A stretch of 64,000 nt of DNA from contig CAKJVC010000012.1 of assembly GCA_918026815.1 (NCBI GenBank), positions 744,001-808,000 of the forward strand, given 5' to 3'. Each line of letters starts with the position of its first letter. The stretch's first letter is position 1. This DNA is from Chalara sp. BL73. Taxonomy: Eukaryota; Ascomycota; Leotiomycetes; Helotiales. The notes under the pieces were generated by a model. The model saw only the letters and a list, made by a program, of their open reading frames with translations, did no database searches and was not told the origin of the DNA. Positions 11,095 to 23,493 of this stretch are shown here, piece after piece. Made by a program: the position numbers and the translations under genes.

Positions 11095-11353
11095 TGGCGC
11101 AAAGCTTGGTTGCAATAATTATAAAACTTCGAGCCTTTGAAATCCGCATAGCGGCTTTGCGTAGAGTTGCTCCACTTTAACTTTTTTTGTGCCACCAATA
11201 TTTAAGGTTTAGCGTCAGCCCCTCGCTTCTGATAAGCTTCCGATCACGGATAAAGAACCCCAGGTTTTCTTATCATTGTCATAAAAACAAACTACCATTT
11301 ATAATTAAGGGAAAGTGACGTTAAGATCTGGATTTCTTGGAAGACCTTCCGAC
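11095..11353. promoter_or_regulatory. Short shared promoter between UTP22 and cystathionine gamma-synthase
   Basis: Only 259 bp separate the two divergent start codons, so both promoters and 5' UTRs must lie here. It is T-rich near 11170-11215. No known ribosome-biogenesis motif (PAC, RRPE) was recognised. Confidence 0.6.
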
Positions 11354-13316
11354 ATGTCTATAATTGAGCTTGGGGAATCTATCCCAGCTTTGACTCCACA
11401 TGTAAGTGCTGCCTTTTAAGGTTCAATATGAAACTTCTTCATAGACGATAATATTGTCACTGAGTCACATATCTAACTTACATAGGCTGCCAGTGTCTCT
11501 TTGCCATTATGGAGTGACAACATCGGCTATGAGGAAGGACAGGAACGGATCATAAGTAAACTATCCACTGGATACCCAAGGTAACAATAACTGATCTCCA
11601 ACCCTTCGCTGCTCAGTTCTAGCATGAATGCTGACCTCATGAGCAAGATTCTTCATCCATAAGCTCATTGTTGCATTTGCGGAAGATGTTGTAGAAAAAC
11701 ATGGGTCCATGGATGAGAAGGCTATGCTTTTCCCGTCTACTAAGACTGCCCAAAGATGTCTACAATTCATCAAAGCCAAAGCCTCTTCAGGCTCGCCCGT
11801 GGACCATGTCAAAATAGTTGATTTGGTCCTAGACAGAAGTAAGACAAGCTCAGAGATTCTTATCAAGATCTCTCCTGCTGTCTCGGCGGTTATTTATCAC
11901 AAAGATCTTTTCCCCGTAGCGAAGCAGTACTGGCAGCACGCGGGTGATGGGGTTTCAAGCAGACGAGCAGAGTTTTGCCACACCCTTTTCCAAGATGGAC
12001 TTCTGGTAGATAAGACTACACTTAAATCAAATGGTCTTCATAAATCCGCGAAAGGACCAAGAAGGTATCAGCGTGGCTCTATAGATAAGACTCCGACAAA
12101 GAGCAATGCCCCAGATAGCTCAGACAAGCCCAAGAGTCCAATCGCTGCCATGGAGACTCGGGAAAGCTCTCAGTTTCTAGAAGAAAGATTTGGCCGCAAT
12201 TTAGATGTTTCTTTTGTCGACAACGCAAGAACAGCCATTCTTCGACGTATTGCAGGCTCTTTGATGGGAGAGGTCGACCTCGCGACTGACCCAAGTCCTA
12301 AGACAACGTCTGACAGCCGCGGAGTGGTTGGTCTTTCCGAGGACGATGTATACCTTTATCCTTGCGGAATGAACTCCATTTTCAATACTCATCAAATGCT
12401 ACTACAAGCTAGAGGTCCGATGAAGAGCATCTCATTTGGCTTCCCATATGTGGATACACTCAAGATCCTAGAAAAATGGGGTCCTGGCTGTGTCTTCTAT
12501 GGCAATGGCTCAACGGAAGATCTCGATGAACTAGAGGCCAAATTAAAGGGTGGCGAGCGGTTCCTGGCACTGTTTTGCGAATTCCCTGGAAATCCATCTT
12601 TGAAATGTCCTGATCTGAAACGTATTCGACGACTAGCAGACACCTATGATTTTGCTGTTGTGGTCGATGAAACAATCGGAAATTTCATTAACGTACACGT
12701 ACTCCCATATGCAGATGTGGTAGTCAGCAGTCTTACAAAGATATTCTCTGGGGAGTGCAATGTTATGGGAGGCGGCGCGATACTCAATCCACATGGACGG
12801 TATTATTCGCTGCTGAAAAAAGTCGCAGAGGCTGAGTATGAGGATAATTATTGGGCCGAAGATGTCATATTCATGGAGAGTAACAGCCGCCACTTCGTGT
12901 CTCGCATTAAGAGAATCAATCAAAATGCAGAGGCTATCTGTGACGTCCTTCGAGCTCATCCATTGGTTAAGAATGTATATTATCCGAAGTACAACCCGAC
13001 ACGTAACTTCTATGATGACTGTCGGACACCGAACGGGGGCTACGGCGGTCTGCTCTCATGCACTTTCCACGAGACCGCCCAGGCGATTGCATTCTATGAT
13101 CGTATCGAGACAGCAAAAGGTCCAAGCCTTGGAACAAACTTCACTTTAACATCACCTTACGTCATTCTAGCCCATTTCCTCGAGCTAGAATGGGCAGCGA
13201 AATTCGGTATCCCAGGAGACTTAATTCGTGTTAGTGTTGGACTAGAGGATGCGGAGGATCTCAAGGCAAGATTTGCGATTGCACTGAAAGCTGCTGAAGC
13301 AGTTGGCAAATCATGA
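11354..13316 (+). CDS. Cystathionine gamma-synthase-type PLP enzyme (O-acylhomoserine lyase)
   Basis: Three exons: 11354-11401, 11486-11580 and 11648-13316, giving 603 residues. Introns are 84 nt (GTAAGT..ATAG) and 67 nt (GTAACA..CAAG). Joining gives SIPALTPHAASVSLPLWSDN and then LSTGYPRFFIHKLI, the canonical N-terminus of fungal cystathionine gamma-synthase. The PLP-binding lysine sits in SSLTKIFSG at about residue 412, preceded by VVVDETIGNF (the cofactor-ring Asp). The product should condense O-acylhomoserine with cysteine to cystathionine in transsulfuration and methionine synthesis. Length fits the long fungal STR2-type form (about 600 residues), rather than the roughly 400-residue bacterial enzyme. 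The first ATG in the joined frame is taken as start. Shares a short promoter with UTP22. Confidence 0.92.
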
Positions 13317-13967
13317 GCCGCACATGCACCCTGGAATGGCACACAACGAGCGAAAGTGTGCAGTGCATAAAGCATGCTATACATTGGCATAAATGGAGGC
13401 GTAGCATACAAGGAGTTAATCGGCATTGCGGCATGCGTGTATAGCATGGGATATTCGCTGGGCTGTCGATGCTCTAATATCATCGATCTTCTGATTTAAG
13501 ATGTTTATTGAATTTCAGCTCCAAAAGAATTTGTCGGTAGAAGTTAGCTGAATTATAACTTTATAAGATGACTCAGTTATAACAAGAGGAATCTACTGCC
13601 TATCCTTAAGATACACCTCCTTAGCTTTCTAAATCTCGACATTATCCGCATTGCATTTCTACCCCAAAGAGTGTTTTCAATGAACGAAGTTTTTTTTTAA
13701 GAAGTGATGACATATAGTATAGTAGATAGGAATGTTTTATTGGAATATTATGGTGTTAGATATCCATGATGCATTAGCCCAGATGGTGGAAACTCGCTTT
13801 GAGAAATCTCTACAAGATAGAGTCCGGCATTAAAAGTGGGGCTCGTGTAACCGTGTTTTGTCGCGTAGCTTAGCTCCTTCGCGTCGCAACTTTCACATAA
13901 ACCGTGTTCTTATAATCCATGAAGGCAAGGCATACTGCAAATTTATTACTCAACTTTGTAGCTCATC
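13317..13967. other. Intergenic region between CGS and SMC6
   Basis: 650 bp holding the CGS 3' UTR and the SMC6 promoter. A run of nine T lies near 13690. No coding exon or RNA gene seen. Confidence 0.5.
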
Positions 13968-16900
13968 ATGGCGCCACAAAAGCGACGGAGGCAGGTTGAT
14001 AATGGGGAAGTGGTTGCGGTTGAGGTTGCCAGTTCAAATCTTCGAAATGAATCCGTGAGTGAACTGTTTACCCGCCCAAGCTCCAGTTTCCTGAGAGAAT
14101 GAAGTGTTCGCTTTACTGATATGGTTGCAGCACCGCAAAAAGGCGCGCGTTTCGGTCAACCAGCGCTCAGCAAAATCTGACAACATTCGCGAACGAAGCC
14201 CCTCAACGAGTGAGAGCGAGGACGAAGCATTACCAGATACAGATGACACAGACACGTTAGCACCGGCAGCCACGCAATATGAGGAGCTTCGAGACGATGA
14301 TTGGAAAGAGCTGGAGGCTCAGGAAATGGATGACAAGCTCGCCACACGAAGATTCAAGGAGGCTAGAACAGCTCGAGTCAGACGAGTGGGCGACAATGCC
14401 GCTGTCGAAAATGCTATTATTGAAGAAATCAACTGTGTCAATTTCATGTGCCACGAGAACATGACGGTCGAGCTTGGACCGCTCATCAATTTTGTCGTCG
14501 GGCAGAACGGAAGCGGAAAGAGTGCTGTTTTGACAGCCATCACTCTCTGCCTTGGAGGGAAAGCCAGTGCTACAAATAGAGGTGCTAGTCTCAAGAGTCT
14601 TATCAAGGAAGGCCAGGAAAGCGCTCTTCTGAGAGTCAGATTAAAAAATGGTGGTGCCGATGCATATCAGCCAGACCTATATGGCGATGCTATCATTGTT
14701 GAGCGGCATTTTTCGAAAACTGGAAGCAGTGGGTTCAAGTTGAAAAGCTCAACGGGTCGCACTATTTCGACCAAGAAAGGCGACGTCGACGATCTGATCG
14801 AATACTACCAGTTGCAAGTCGACAATCCAATGAATGTGTTAACCCAAGATGCCGCGAAATCTTTCATACAGAACTCTACCCCAAAGCAGAAATACCAGTT
14901 CTTTTATGAGGGTGTTCAGCTCCAGCAGTTGGACAATGATTACATACTTGTGTTAGATACATGTGATAATATAGCTCAGAAGTTAGAGGATTCGAAAGAG
15001 GATATCACGATCCTCAGGAAAAAGGCAGAAGACGCTAAGGCTAAAGCAGAGGTTGTTGACAAGCACCAGGGGATGAGAAGGGAAGCGAAAGTGATGGGGA
15101 AGAAGATGGCCTGGTCACAGGTGGAGGATCAAGAAAGAGCGCTTGCTAAGCTTGAGAATGAGTTACGACAAGCGGAGGAGAATATAAATCAGGCTCGGCA
15201 GAATGAGCTGGTGAAGGGCGAGGAATATCGGATGACCAACGAAGCAGTAGAACGGGCTCAGAGTAACGTCATTCAACTGGAAGATGACTATGCTCCATTG
15301 CAGGCAGAACATGCGGCCGCAAAGGAAGCCTGCAGTGAAGCGCTCCGTGTACTTCGAGATGCCCACGATCAGCAGAAAAGTATCGGGCGGGAGCTAGATG
15401 AATACAAGAGAAATGTTATCCAGTGCCAAAAGGATATCGAGAGCGAAATCCAGCGGATCGAGGCTGTAAATGGTGGTGCTCAAGGACGAATGGCAGCCGA
15501 GATTCAGGCAGCCGAGAACTCTCATGTAGAGGTTAATCAAGCACTTACTGCCCATGATACTACCCGCTCTAGGCTCGATGAAGAAAATCACAGGGTGTCT
15601 GAGGCAGCACAAAAGATGGAAGCTCAGCTTAAAGTTAAAATAGCTGAATTGGCGGAATCCAGGAAAAGGCTGCAAGCCTTGGATAATTCTCGAGGAGATG
15701 ACATGGCTGGCTACGAAAGAGGCATGCCAGATCTCCTCAAGAGAATCGATAGGGATACGGGCTTTAAGGAAACACCAATTGGTCCAATAGGTTTGCATGT
15801 CAAATTGTTAAAGCCTAAGTGGTCACCTGTCGTAGAAGCTGTTTTGGGAGGTATGTTGAATGGCTTTGTCGTTACAAGTAAAGCAGACCAAGCACGACTG
15901 GCTCCAATGATGCGACAATTCGGATGCAATGGCAACATTTTTATTGCGAACAGATCTCCAAATTTTGCAATCAACGAACCTGATGCTGAGTTAGAGACAA
16001 TTTTACGAGTGGTGGAAATTGATGATGATCTCGTAAGAGCACAGATGATAATCAATTCAGCCATCGAGCAAACGATCCTCATCAGTAGTCGACAAGAAGG
16101 CGAACGACGAATGTTTGATGGGCCAAGACTCCGAAACGTTAAGGCTTGCTACACTCATCATGACTCAAGGAAAGACGCAGCCCATCGTCTTGTATTCACT
16201 GGCAGAGGGGGCCGAGAGACGGGGGGCGTCAAACTAGACCCGGCTCGGCCTCCACGCATGAAGACAGACATTGCAAGTCGAATCAGACTTCAGACCGAGA
16301 TGGTCAACCAAGTCCAAAAAGAAAAGGTTGACATTGACAATCAGCTTCGGGCCATTCGGCAAAGCCAGAAAAAGTGGGAGACTGCTCTTAATCAGTTCGA
16401 GCACAAGCGTCGACAGCTGAAAATTGAGGTTCAACGGGCACAATCACGAATAGATGAACTTAATGCTGAGTATGATAAAGTCAACATCGAGGATGGTAAA
16501 CTTGAAGCACTCAAAAGGGCTTTAGAAGATGCAGAGCGAGATGTGACCAGACTCGAGGACGATTATGGTAGTCAAGGCTTGGAGAGAGAGAGACTAAATA
16601 GAATCAGCGAAGACCAGAAAAAGGCACTCCTTGTTGTGAAGCTTTGTGTCGAGGAGCACGATGCAAAAATGAATAAGGCCAAGACCAGATTAAGAAATAC
16701 CAACACTGCTCGGAATCTTGCCGTCGCCGAGAAAAATCATGCCATTGTCCAGATCGAGGAATTTGTCGTTTTGAAGGATAGGATAGTGAGAAAACGTGAT
16801 GAGCAAATGAAGACTGTAGAGGTCTTCACCGCACAAGCCGCAGATATCTGTGAGCGAGTGCCTCTTGAAGAGGGTGAAACTCATGCCATCGTTGAGGCTA

Positions 16901-17651
16901 AATACGCCAAGTTAAGGAAACAGCTTGACTTGATCAAAGAAAAGCAAGGCGCTAGTGACGGCGAAATTTATGCAGCTCGGGAAAGAGCATTCAACGAATA
17001 TAAGAACGTGAAGAAGCAGTTTGATGAGATGACAGAACTGCTACAACTTCTCAAACAATCATTCGCACGCCGAATGGAGATGTTCCGGCGGTTTCGAAGA
17101 CACATCTCTGCCAGATCCCGTATCAACTTCAACTATCTTCTTACTGAGCGGGATTTCCGTGGAAGTGTTAGCATTGACCACAAGGCGAAATTACTGGATG
17201 TCAAGGTGGAACCCGATGGAACCAAGAAGAGTGGTAAAGGCCGTCAGACGAAGACACTTTCTGGTGGTGAAAAGTCATTTTCTTCGATCTGTTTATTGCT
17301 CGCTCTCTGGGAGGCGATGGGTGCACCGCTCCGGTGCCTGGATGAGTACGACGTGTTCATGGATGATGTCAACCGCGATGTCAGTTCGAGGATGATCGTA
17401 AGGTTGCTCTCTAGACAACAAATTATCATGTTGCTAACACATAACAGATAAGCGCCGCCCGTCGTGCAGTAGGTCGACAGTTCATCCTTATTACTCCGAA
17501 AGCCCTTGGAACTGGAGTAGAGGTGGGCGAGGATGTCAAAATTGTCAAGTGAGTTATTAAATCCCTTAACCAGGCAAGCATCTGCGCTAACACATATAGA
17601 ATGGAGGACCCCCGGAATCCGCAGCGGTCAATGGAGGAGTTCTTGGACTAG
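13968..17651 (+). CDS. SMC6: Structural maintenance of chromosomes protein 6
   Basis: Four exons: 13968-14054, 14131-17397, 17448-17548 and 17600-17651, giving 1168 residues. Introns are 76, 50 and 51 nt. SMC6 is the ATPase partner of SMC5 in the SMC5/6 complex used in DNA repair and rDNA stability. Walker A GQNGSGKSAVLT is at residues 153-164 after NFMCHENM, the usual SMC6 lead-in. Two long coiled coils flank the hinge (about residues 557-745). The ABC signature LSGGEKSFSSICLLLALWEAM starts near residue 1073 and Walker B CLDEYDVFMDDVNR near 1099. The last three exons restore the conserved tail SAARRAVGRQFILITP and KMEDPRNPQRSMEEFLD, which a single reading frame would lose at a stop at 17451. 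Confidence 0.96.
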
Positions 17652-18025
17652 GAGTAGGAGTCAATGGAATGGGTCATTGTAATGTTGCGTTGTTTGTTTA
17701 TCTAACGGCAGCGTCACTTGCTTTTAGTGTTCTTGGGGTCAAACTGGCGTGAGGAGTGTATGGTAGTAGCTCCGAGCTGCTAAAATGTTCATATAGGCAT
17801 GTATAGCGCAAGCGATTAAGGCGGATTAGATGTAATACTATATACTTATTTATACAATTCTATACTCAGCCATTCATGCCAGAAAACGATACGCTTTGTC
17901 GAGTTCTGCAGATCACCTAGCAGTACATTCATACGCTTTTCCCGGCCCCAGTCCCATTCTCTATTGCTACACAACATCGCATGATTGCTGCTATTCCTAC
18001 AATTCCCATCCTCCCTCGTCGGAAA
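17652..18025. other. Convergent intergenic region
   Basis: About 370 bp between the 3' ends of SMC6 (+) and COQ9 (-). Contains both 3' UTRs; nothing else recognised. Confidence 0.5.
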
Positions 18026-18842
18026 TCATATCCTGACCCCCTTACTCCGCAAAACATTCACGCCCGCCATCGCCGTAAAGCCCACCCACTGCCCAACGCT
18101 TCCCAGTGCACCACCGACAACCTGCGCATCCCTGAACCTCCTATCCAAAAACTCCCTCGTGTCCCTAAACTCGGGGCTCTTATCCGTGGTCATGAAGAGG
18201 TCAGCGGCCGCGTAGATGGTAGAGAGAGTAGCGCGCTTGGTGTACCACGAGCTATCAACGGAGGCGTCGCCGGAGAGATACCAAATCTCGTCGGAAAGGG
18301 CGTGCAGCTCGCGGAGGGAAGCGGGGATATTCGAAGGAACGGCCAGGATCGCCAATGCCTTTTCGTTGAAATCCATCAGCTCGCATTTACCATAATAATG
18401 CCCTTAGGCCCTGCCGCGGGGGGGGGGGAACCCCGGAACGTACCTCCTGCCACCGGTGTATCACCTCCTTGTTCGCCATCAGCCTTGCCCACGTCAACGC
18501 TTTCACCTTGCCTCCTACTCCCGGTCCTTTCCCTCCATTCTCCTCCTTGCTGAGTAGGTTGGCAAGTTGCCCCGCGAGTGCCTGTCGTTGCGTGTACAGG
18601 TGCCAGTGTACCAGGCTGAATGCGCCTTTAGGAAATAGGTTTGTAGAGGCCGGGAGGTAGCCCGCGTCTTGGGCGCCTAATGCGAGGGTTGTGGATGTGA
18701 AGCCGTGAGAGGGGACGTGTGGAATGGAGGCGGCGAGGATGCTGGACTCGAGCGGTGTGAAGGGGCCCGGTGGTGGTGGGTGGGTTGTGCTGTGGTAGAG
18801 CCTTTTTGTAGGTAAGCGGAGGGTGCGGAGTTTGGTCGCCAT
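18026..18842 (-). CDS. COQ9: Ubiquinone biosynthesis protein COQ9, mitochondrial
   Basis: Two exons on the minus strand, 18444-18842 and about 18026-18379, giving about 250 residues. The intron (about 64 nt, GTACGT..CGAG) contains a long C run on the gene strand. Residues 1-25 (MATKLRTLRLPTKRLYHS) look like a mitochondrial presequence. The COQ9 core is clear: ESSILAASIPHVPSHGFT, TWARLMANKEVIHRWQE, then IPASLRELHALSDEIWYLSGD and SSWYTKRATLSTIYAAAD, and a C-terminal GQWVGFTAMAGVNVLRSKG amphipathic helix. COQ9 is a lipid-binding protein that presents coenzyme Q intermediates to COQ7. An upstream in-frame TTG exists, but the ATG of MATKLRTL is the sensible start. Convergent with SMC6. Confidence 0.93.
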
Positions 18843-21800
18843 TGTGTTTATTTCTTGCGTGGAAGATATATGGTGTGATGTGATTGAGGTGAGGTTTGGT
18901 GAAGACAGTGCCAAGACAAAAGTTTGAGGGACAGCCTTGTCGTGAGGCTGATAGTATATGACGGTTACAGTATCAAGGGAAGAAGATCTCGAGCGTACAG
19001 CTGCAACAGAACTTATTCATTGCTTGATATACTTATCCCGTGAATATCCAACGATGCAAGAGATCTTTACCGACTTCTCTGTTACCCTAATATCTAATAA
19101 ATCATTGCCATAGGGCCTGGGACGCCAGAACAAGCATCAAGGGAATAATAGCTGGACTTTATGATTTGAGGTCTCGCAACGACATCTAATTGTGTCGAAT
19201 AGATATTTTACACAGCTGAGAGCGCATTTCCTTGATATGATTTGGTTACCAAAAAGTGATTTAAGGTTTATGGGTCACGCATAGATTGTGTTGGACCTGG
19301 TACAAAGGTTGAAGTCCCTCGGCTATTTCAAGCGTCAGGGCTCTTGTGAGTGTGTACACCATTGAAGCAAAGAGGACTGGGTTTTGGAATATCAGAGCCA
19401 TCTTGTCAAGAACAAGTCAAAGTATGCTAGCAGCCTAACTAGTTGAAAGTAGTCGTAATACGAATTAAAACCTTGCTGTTGGTATGAACCGTAATGAAGA
19501 GATACTTTATTTCGCACATGCTCCTCGTGATAGTGTATTTGTTTTTATCTTTTGAAGAAAGCGATGAAGAAGTTGTAATTTTGGGGGTTGACGATCAGTA
19601 TTTATCCACTCTTCGGGTCGCAGAAGAAATGAGTGTTCGATAAAAGACGTACTCTAACCTTGGGGAGATCCACTCTACTAGATTGATAACGTGAGATGGG
19701 TGGTCTGGACCTGACACGACCTCGTGGATCTAGTGCATGGGTAAACGGATAAGCAAGAGCTTGAGTAGTTGCGAGAAGGACAGAAAGCAATGAAGATGGT
19801 GAGCGAGGAGACCATCGCATGTCGGTTCTTGCAAAGATATAATCAGTGTAGCTAATTGGGGAAGATAGCTTGAACCCGATCCACAGCCAGTCTATTCAGC
19901 GTGACATAGAAACGAAGGAAGAGGCCACCATCCATTCTATCTACACATATAACACTGAAAGGATCATGCGCAATCTCCTCATGCATAACGTAGATATGCC
20001 ACCCATGAATATGAAGGTTCAATGCCTAAACACTGCTGAGGACCGCTTTTAGAGAGCAGGGATACAAGAAGCTCCTGCCCTATTGCGGATTAGTGGACAA
20101 ATGCAAGTCTTATGAGTCGGTGTACCTTATAGGTCGACCTGCATGCCAGTGAGTTTTCAACTACGCCTCAAGGCGATACGCTCGAAGGCGGAGTATTGAT
20201 TCTGAAAGTATGTAGGTGCAGGAAAAAGGCCCCTAAAGCTGAAGGACATTTACAAATGCCGAACACGAAGTTCAAATATGGCATATGAGCTATACTAAAA
20301 TATAGGACAGGCTAAGGACCAGACTAGAGGGAGTATAAACTGTTATAAATAGACAGTTGTTTGGTTGTAGAACGAAAAAGGTATACAGCTCTCAGGTCAA
20401 GTAGCAGCATTACAGTTGAGAATAATGCTTGGCAAAAGTCGTGAATGTTACTTATATGGTCATGTGACCTTGTTAGGACACAATAAACTAGATACGAAGT
20501 CCTTACACTGAGTGAGAAGCCGAGGAAAGTTGGCAAAGATAGTTGCTACGAAAAGCTCATGTTCTATAAGTTTAGAGGGATGTGGCTATAGTCTTGATAC
20601 CAGGATATCTACATACGGTCAAATGCTTGCTTGAGCCAAGACCTGCCCTACCCGCAGAGCCTCCAGCTCAAAATAAACCTTTCCATCTATACGAAGCAAT
20701 CGAAGGAGATGGCTATCTCAATGAAGTATACATTGCGGGCTAACGGCCCGCTCCTTTGCATTGACCTAAGACATGCAGAATGCAGCTTAGAGGAATTGAA
20801 TTGCAACCGGATAGAGTCTTTTGTACCTTCCATGTTGTATGATAGGCCCACTTACCACAGTCATCAGAACAAAGCCAGAAAATGGAAGATGGGATGGACA
20901 TGCAGGTCTTCTCTTTGGTCAGCATCTGAGTGACAGTCAGCTTAGACTGTGCAGTGGCCTGCATGACGTTGCATCAAGAGGGGTCTGAGGAGTGGACCCC
21001 AAAAGTCTCGTGCTTGCTGCAAGTTGAAAACTTTTGCAGATGCAATCTGCGCAAATCGCGAAGAACTGCATTCGAGAACCAACAAAGGGCTATTAAAACA
21101 ATGGAGAGGTTTTACTCCCTTGATAATGCAATGCTTTGAACACTCGTCACTATGAAGGGGCTGCATTTTTGTACACCATGGCATCTGCCGCTGCAGCCTT
21201 CGGCTTGGATTGGCATGCAGGTAATCATCTCAATCATCATAGGCGCTTATTTGTTGAGATCATCAACACTTCGGCTTTCGTTGAAAATAAGGGCATTAAT
21301 CAACCAATCGCATAACAGTAAAGAATAGATTTGTCCAGACAATTTGAAAAGAAACAAAGGAAACCCCGATTTCACATGAGAAACATCCTGCGAAGCCACA
21401 TTAACAAAGAGTGTATAAGGAAACCGTCCAACTTTGGGTGCTATTTCGTCATTTCTTACGAGATAGTTTCCGCACTTAGCAATACTTAGCATGTTACGCA
21501 TATCCAGGAACGGATGCTGGGCAATGCCTATCTTCCCTGGCGCAGATCACATTCTGCATCTTCGTGGAAACACTAGAAGAAACGACTCTGCATTGGAAGA
21601 ATGTCAACGCCCCATTTAGGCATGCTACTGGTCTAATTGTTGCTCCATGTTGCATGCAAATCTGGAGAGCATTTAGCAATTTGCAGCAGCTTTTGACAGC
21701 GAATGAAACCTGCTAGACACAAAAGCTGAGGAACGCTAGAGGGCAACAGAAATTCCAGGCCATGATTTCTACTGGCCCGTTTGATAAGAATTTGGTTGGG

Positions 21801-22310
21801 GATGCCCCCAAGTAGTTTTTAGATGGGTACGGATTCGCAAGTATCGTGAGCACAGTTTCGCAACTCTCTTTATGTAATATCTTTCAGCTTCGAGCGCTTA
21901 AAATTCAGGGCATGCAAGGCACTGGATAGATCTTCAGCAGCTTGTGATTAAGGAGCGAGTGACTGTGATGGTAATCCTCCGTATTCTAGTGCTCGATGCC
22001 CCATTTTGGGCCTTGTACCTGCTGGCTGAGTGGGCTGCTTGTGCTGTTTCCGGCCCAATTGTACTACGTACGCCGGGATGCGCTTGACCTCGTTACTTTC
22101 CACCGCGCAACCCCGGCGGCGTTCATCCCAACATCTGGGGACCCGCGAGGCTTTTCCGCATTTGCAACAACAGACAGTAGTGACTGGCAGATATGGCGCT
22201 CGGATTGGGTTTCAATATGGAGGTCGAGTGTGCAAGTTTTGGGTGGAATTATTAAGGGCAAATAGCGGGTGAGGGCCGGGGTGCCTGAGGTATGAACAGG
22301 GACTGTGCTC
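18843..22310. other. Gene-free region of about 3.5 kb
   Basis: Starting at the COQ9 promoter, this stretch has only short, unlinked reading frames on both strands and no family I recognise, except the possible relic at 19602-19820. No tRNA, snoRNA or repeat array was seen by eye. It may hold COQ9 control elements, a non-coding RNA, or degraded DNA. Confidence 0.5.
19602..19820 (-). pseudogene. Possible relic of a secreted protein (signal peptide plus short mature part)
   Basis: ATG at 19820 opens 72 codons. Residues 1-23 form a good signal peptide (MRWSPRSPSSLLSVLLATTQ then ALA), followed by YPFTHALDPRGRVRSRPPIS. A GTACGT donor-like site lies near codon 56, but no downstream exon continuing a known family was found before COQ9. 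The start resembles, from memory, fungal secreted class I alpha-mannosidases (GH47), whose N-termini run signal peptide, Tyr-Pro, then a YxxSRxD-like stretch; here RYQSSRVDLPK is a loose match. It could be a truncated gene, a small secreted peptide, or chance. Confidence is low. Confidence 0.28.
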
Positions 22311-22480
22311 TTTTATTTTTTATTTTTTATTATTTTTTTTGGTGGTAGTTAGGAGAGTATAGCGTAGGATAGTATAGTATAGCGTAGTGTAGTGAATAGT
22401 TACAGTGTAGCAGCAGTGGTAGTAGATAGTGGTAGTAGACAGGACAGTACCGTACAGTAGTGGTGGACGGTAGCGTAGTT
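22311..22480. repeat. T-rich tract and degenerate GTA/TAG-rich repeat
   Basis: Positions 22311-22340 are almost pure T with single A spacers. They are followed (22341-22480) by a compositionally odd stretch made of imprecise TAGTATAGCGTAG-like and GTAGTAGTGG-like units, with almost no C. It looks like a decayed minisatellite upstream of the GBP2-like gene. Confidence 0.6.
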
Positions 22481-23493
22481 AGCGTTGGTTTGTAGGGTCG
22501 TATTTAAATACACTTTGTGCAGCTTTCCCACAAACTCGCCCGCCTTCGCTCACGCTAAACAAGAAAAAAAACCGCTCCACCCCGTAAAAACGCAAAAGCT
22601 CAACTTGCACACCTGCAACGCAACTGCAGAAGCTGGTTCCAAAAGCTTTCCCATCCATCCATCCATCCATCCATTCATCCTTACGTCTAACCACTCCCAC
22701 TACCTCACATCCACATCCACGTCCACATCACATACGCCCACCTTACACAACCCACCCCCCTCCCCTCCACCCTCGTGGAAATCTACCCAGTTCGATTGTA
22801 CCCGCAAATACTTGTGCAACCCTCCACGACACGCTGTTCAAGGCTTCGCCCGGTTTCATTGGATTATCGCGTCCATTTCCTCGGATCTCCCGTCAAGTCA
22901 ACTGCCTAGAGCTTCGGCTGCTGCTGCTGCTACTGCTGGTGCTGGTACTGGTGCTGTTATTGCTGCTGCTACTGCTTGGTTGTCGTGTCGCCGCAGTTAC
23001 CTCCTCCTGCTTACCTTACGAGAGAACAGCCCCGGGAAAAAAAAAAATCAAGACGTGTACGAGTCCACCCTCTTACTCTCCCCCCTCCTTTCGCGCGCCA
23101 CATCTCTGCAACAGCCGGATGGCACACATCCATCAAACGTGCTCCGTTCCTTGCTAACTGCCAATGCTTGCTGCAGAGAAACCGCGCGCTGTGCCCCCCA
23201 TCTCAGCGGATATTTGAACGCCCCGTGTCAACAACACATATTCGCACCTCCCGACCTTTCTACGCGCAGTGTGTGCCTAACCACAACTGCCCCCCCTCGT
23301 ACGTCTGCGCTGCCCCCAAAATGACTGGCTGGCCTCGAGTTTCGTCCCTCCAATAGCTAATCCCCCACAGATTAACCTGCTCTGCATCGGGATCCTTGCG
23401 CAGTAACAGACTTTGCAGCTCATTGCCTTGCAGCTTTTCAAACCTCAGGTTTCTTCAAACATAAACCACCTTATCCACCAGCGGCTAGTAGTC
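22481..23493 (+). promoter_or_regulatory. Long pyrimidine-rich promoter/leader of the GBP2-like gene with simple repeats
   Basis: A C/T-rich region of about 1 kb upstream of the GBP2-like start. It contains an ATCC repeat (22651-22680) and a CTG/GCT-rich repeat (about 22917-22978). An open frame of 279 codons crosses it, but its product is low-complexity Ser/Pro/Thr sequence with no domain. I read it as promoter and 5' leader, as is usual for highly expressed fungal genes. Confidence 0.5.

Noticed and set aside
17981..18553. 190-codon plus-strand frame
   Set aside because: Antisense to both COQ9 exons and intron; composition is that of a shadow frame.
19500..19601. Second exon for the secreted-protein relic (frame with NPQNYNFF)
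   Set aside because: An in-frame stop lies just upstream and no AG acceptor allows a join in the right phase.
22485..23324. 279-codon open frame upstream of the GBP2-like gene
   Set aside because: Low-complexity Ser/Pro/Thr product created by pyrimidine-rich leader and simple repeats; no domain and no clear splice partner.
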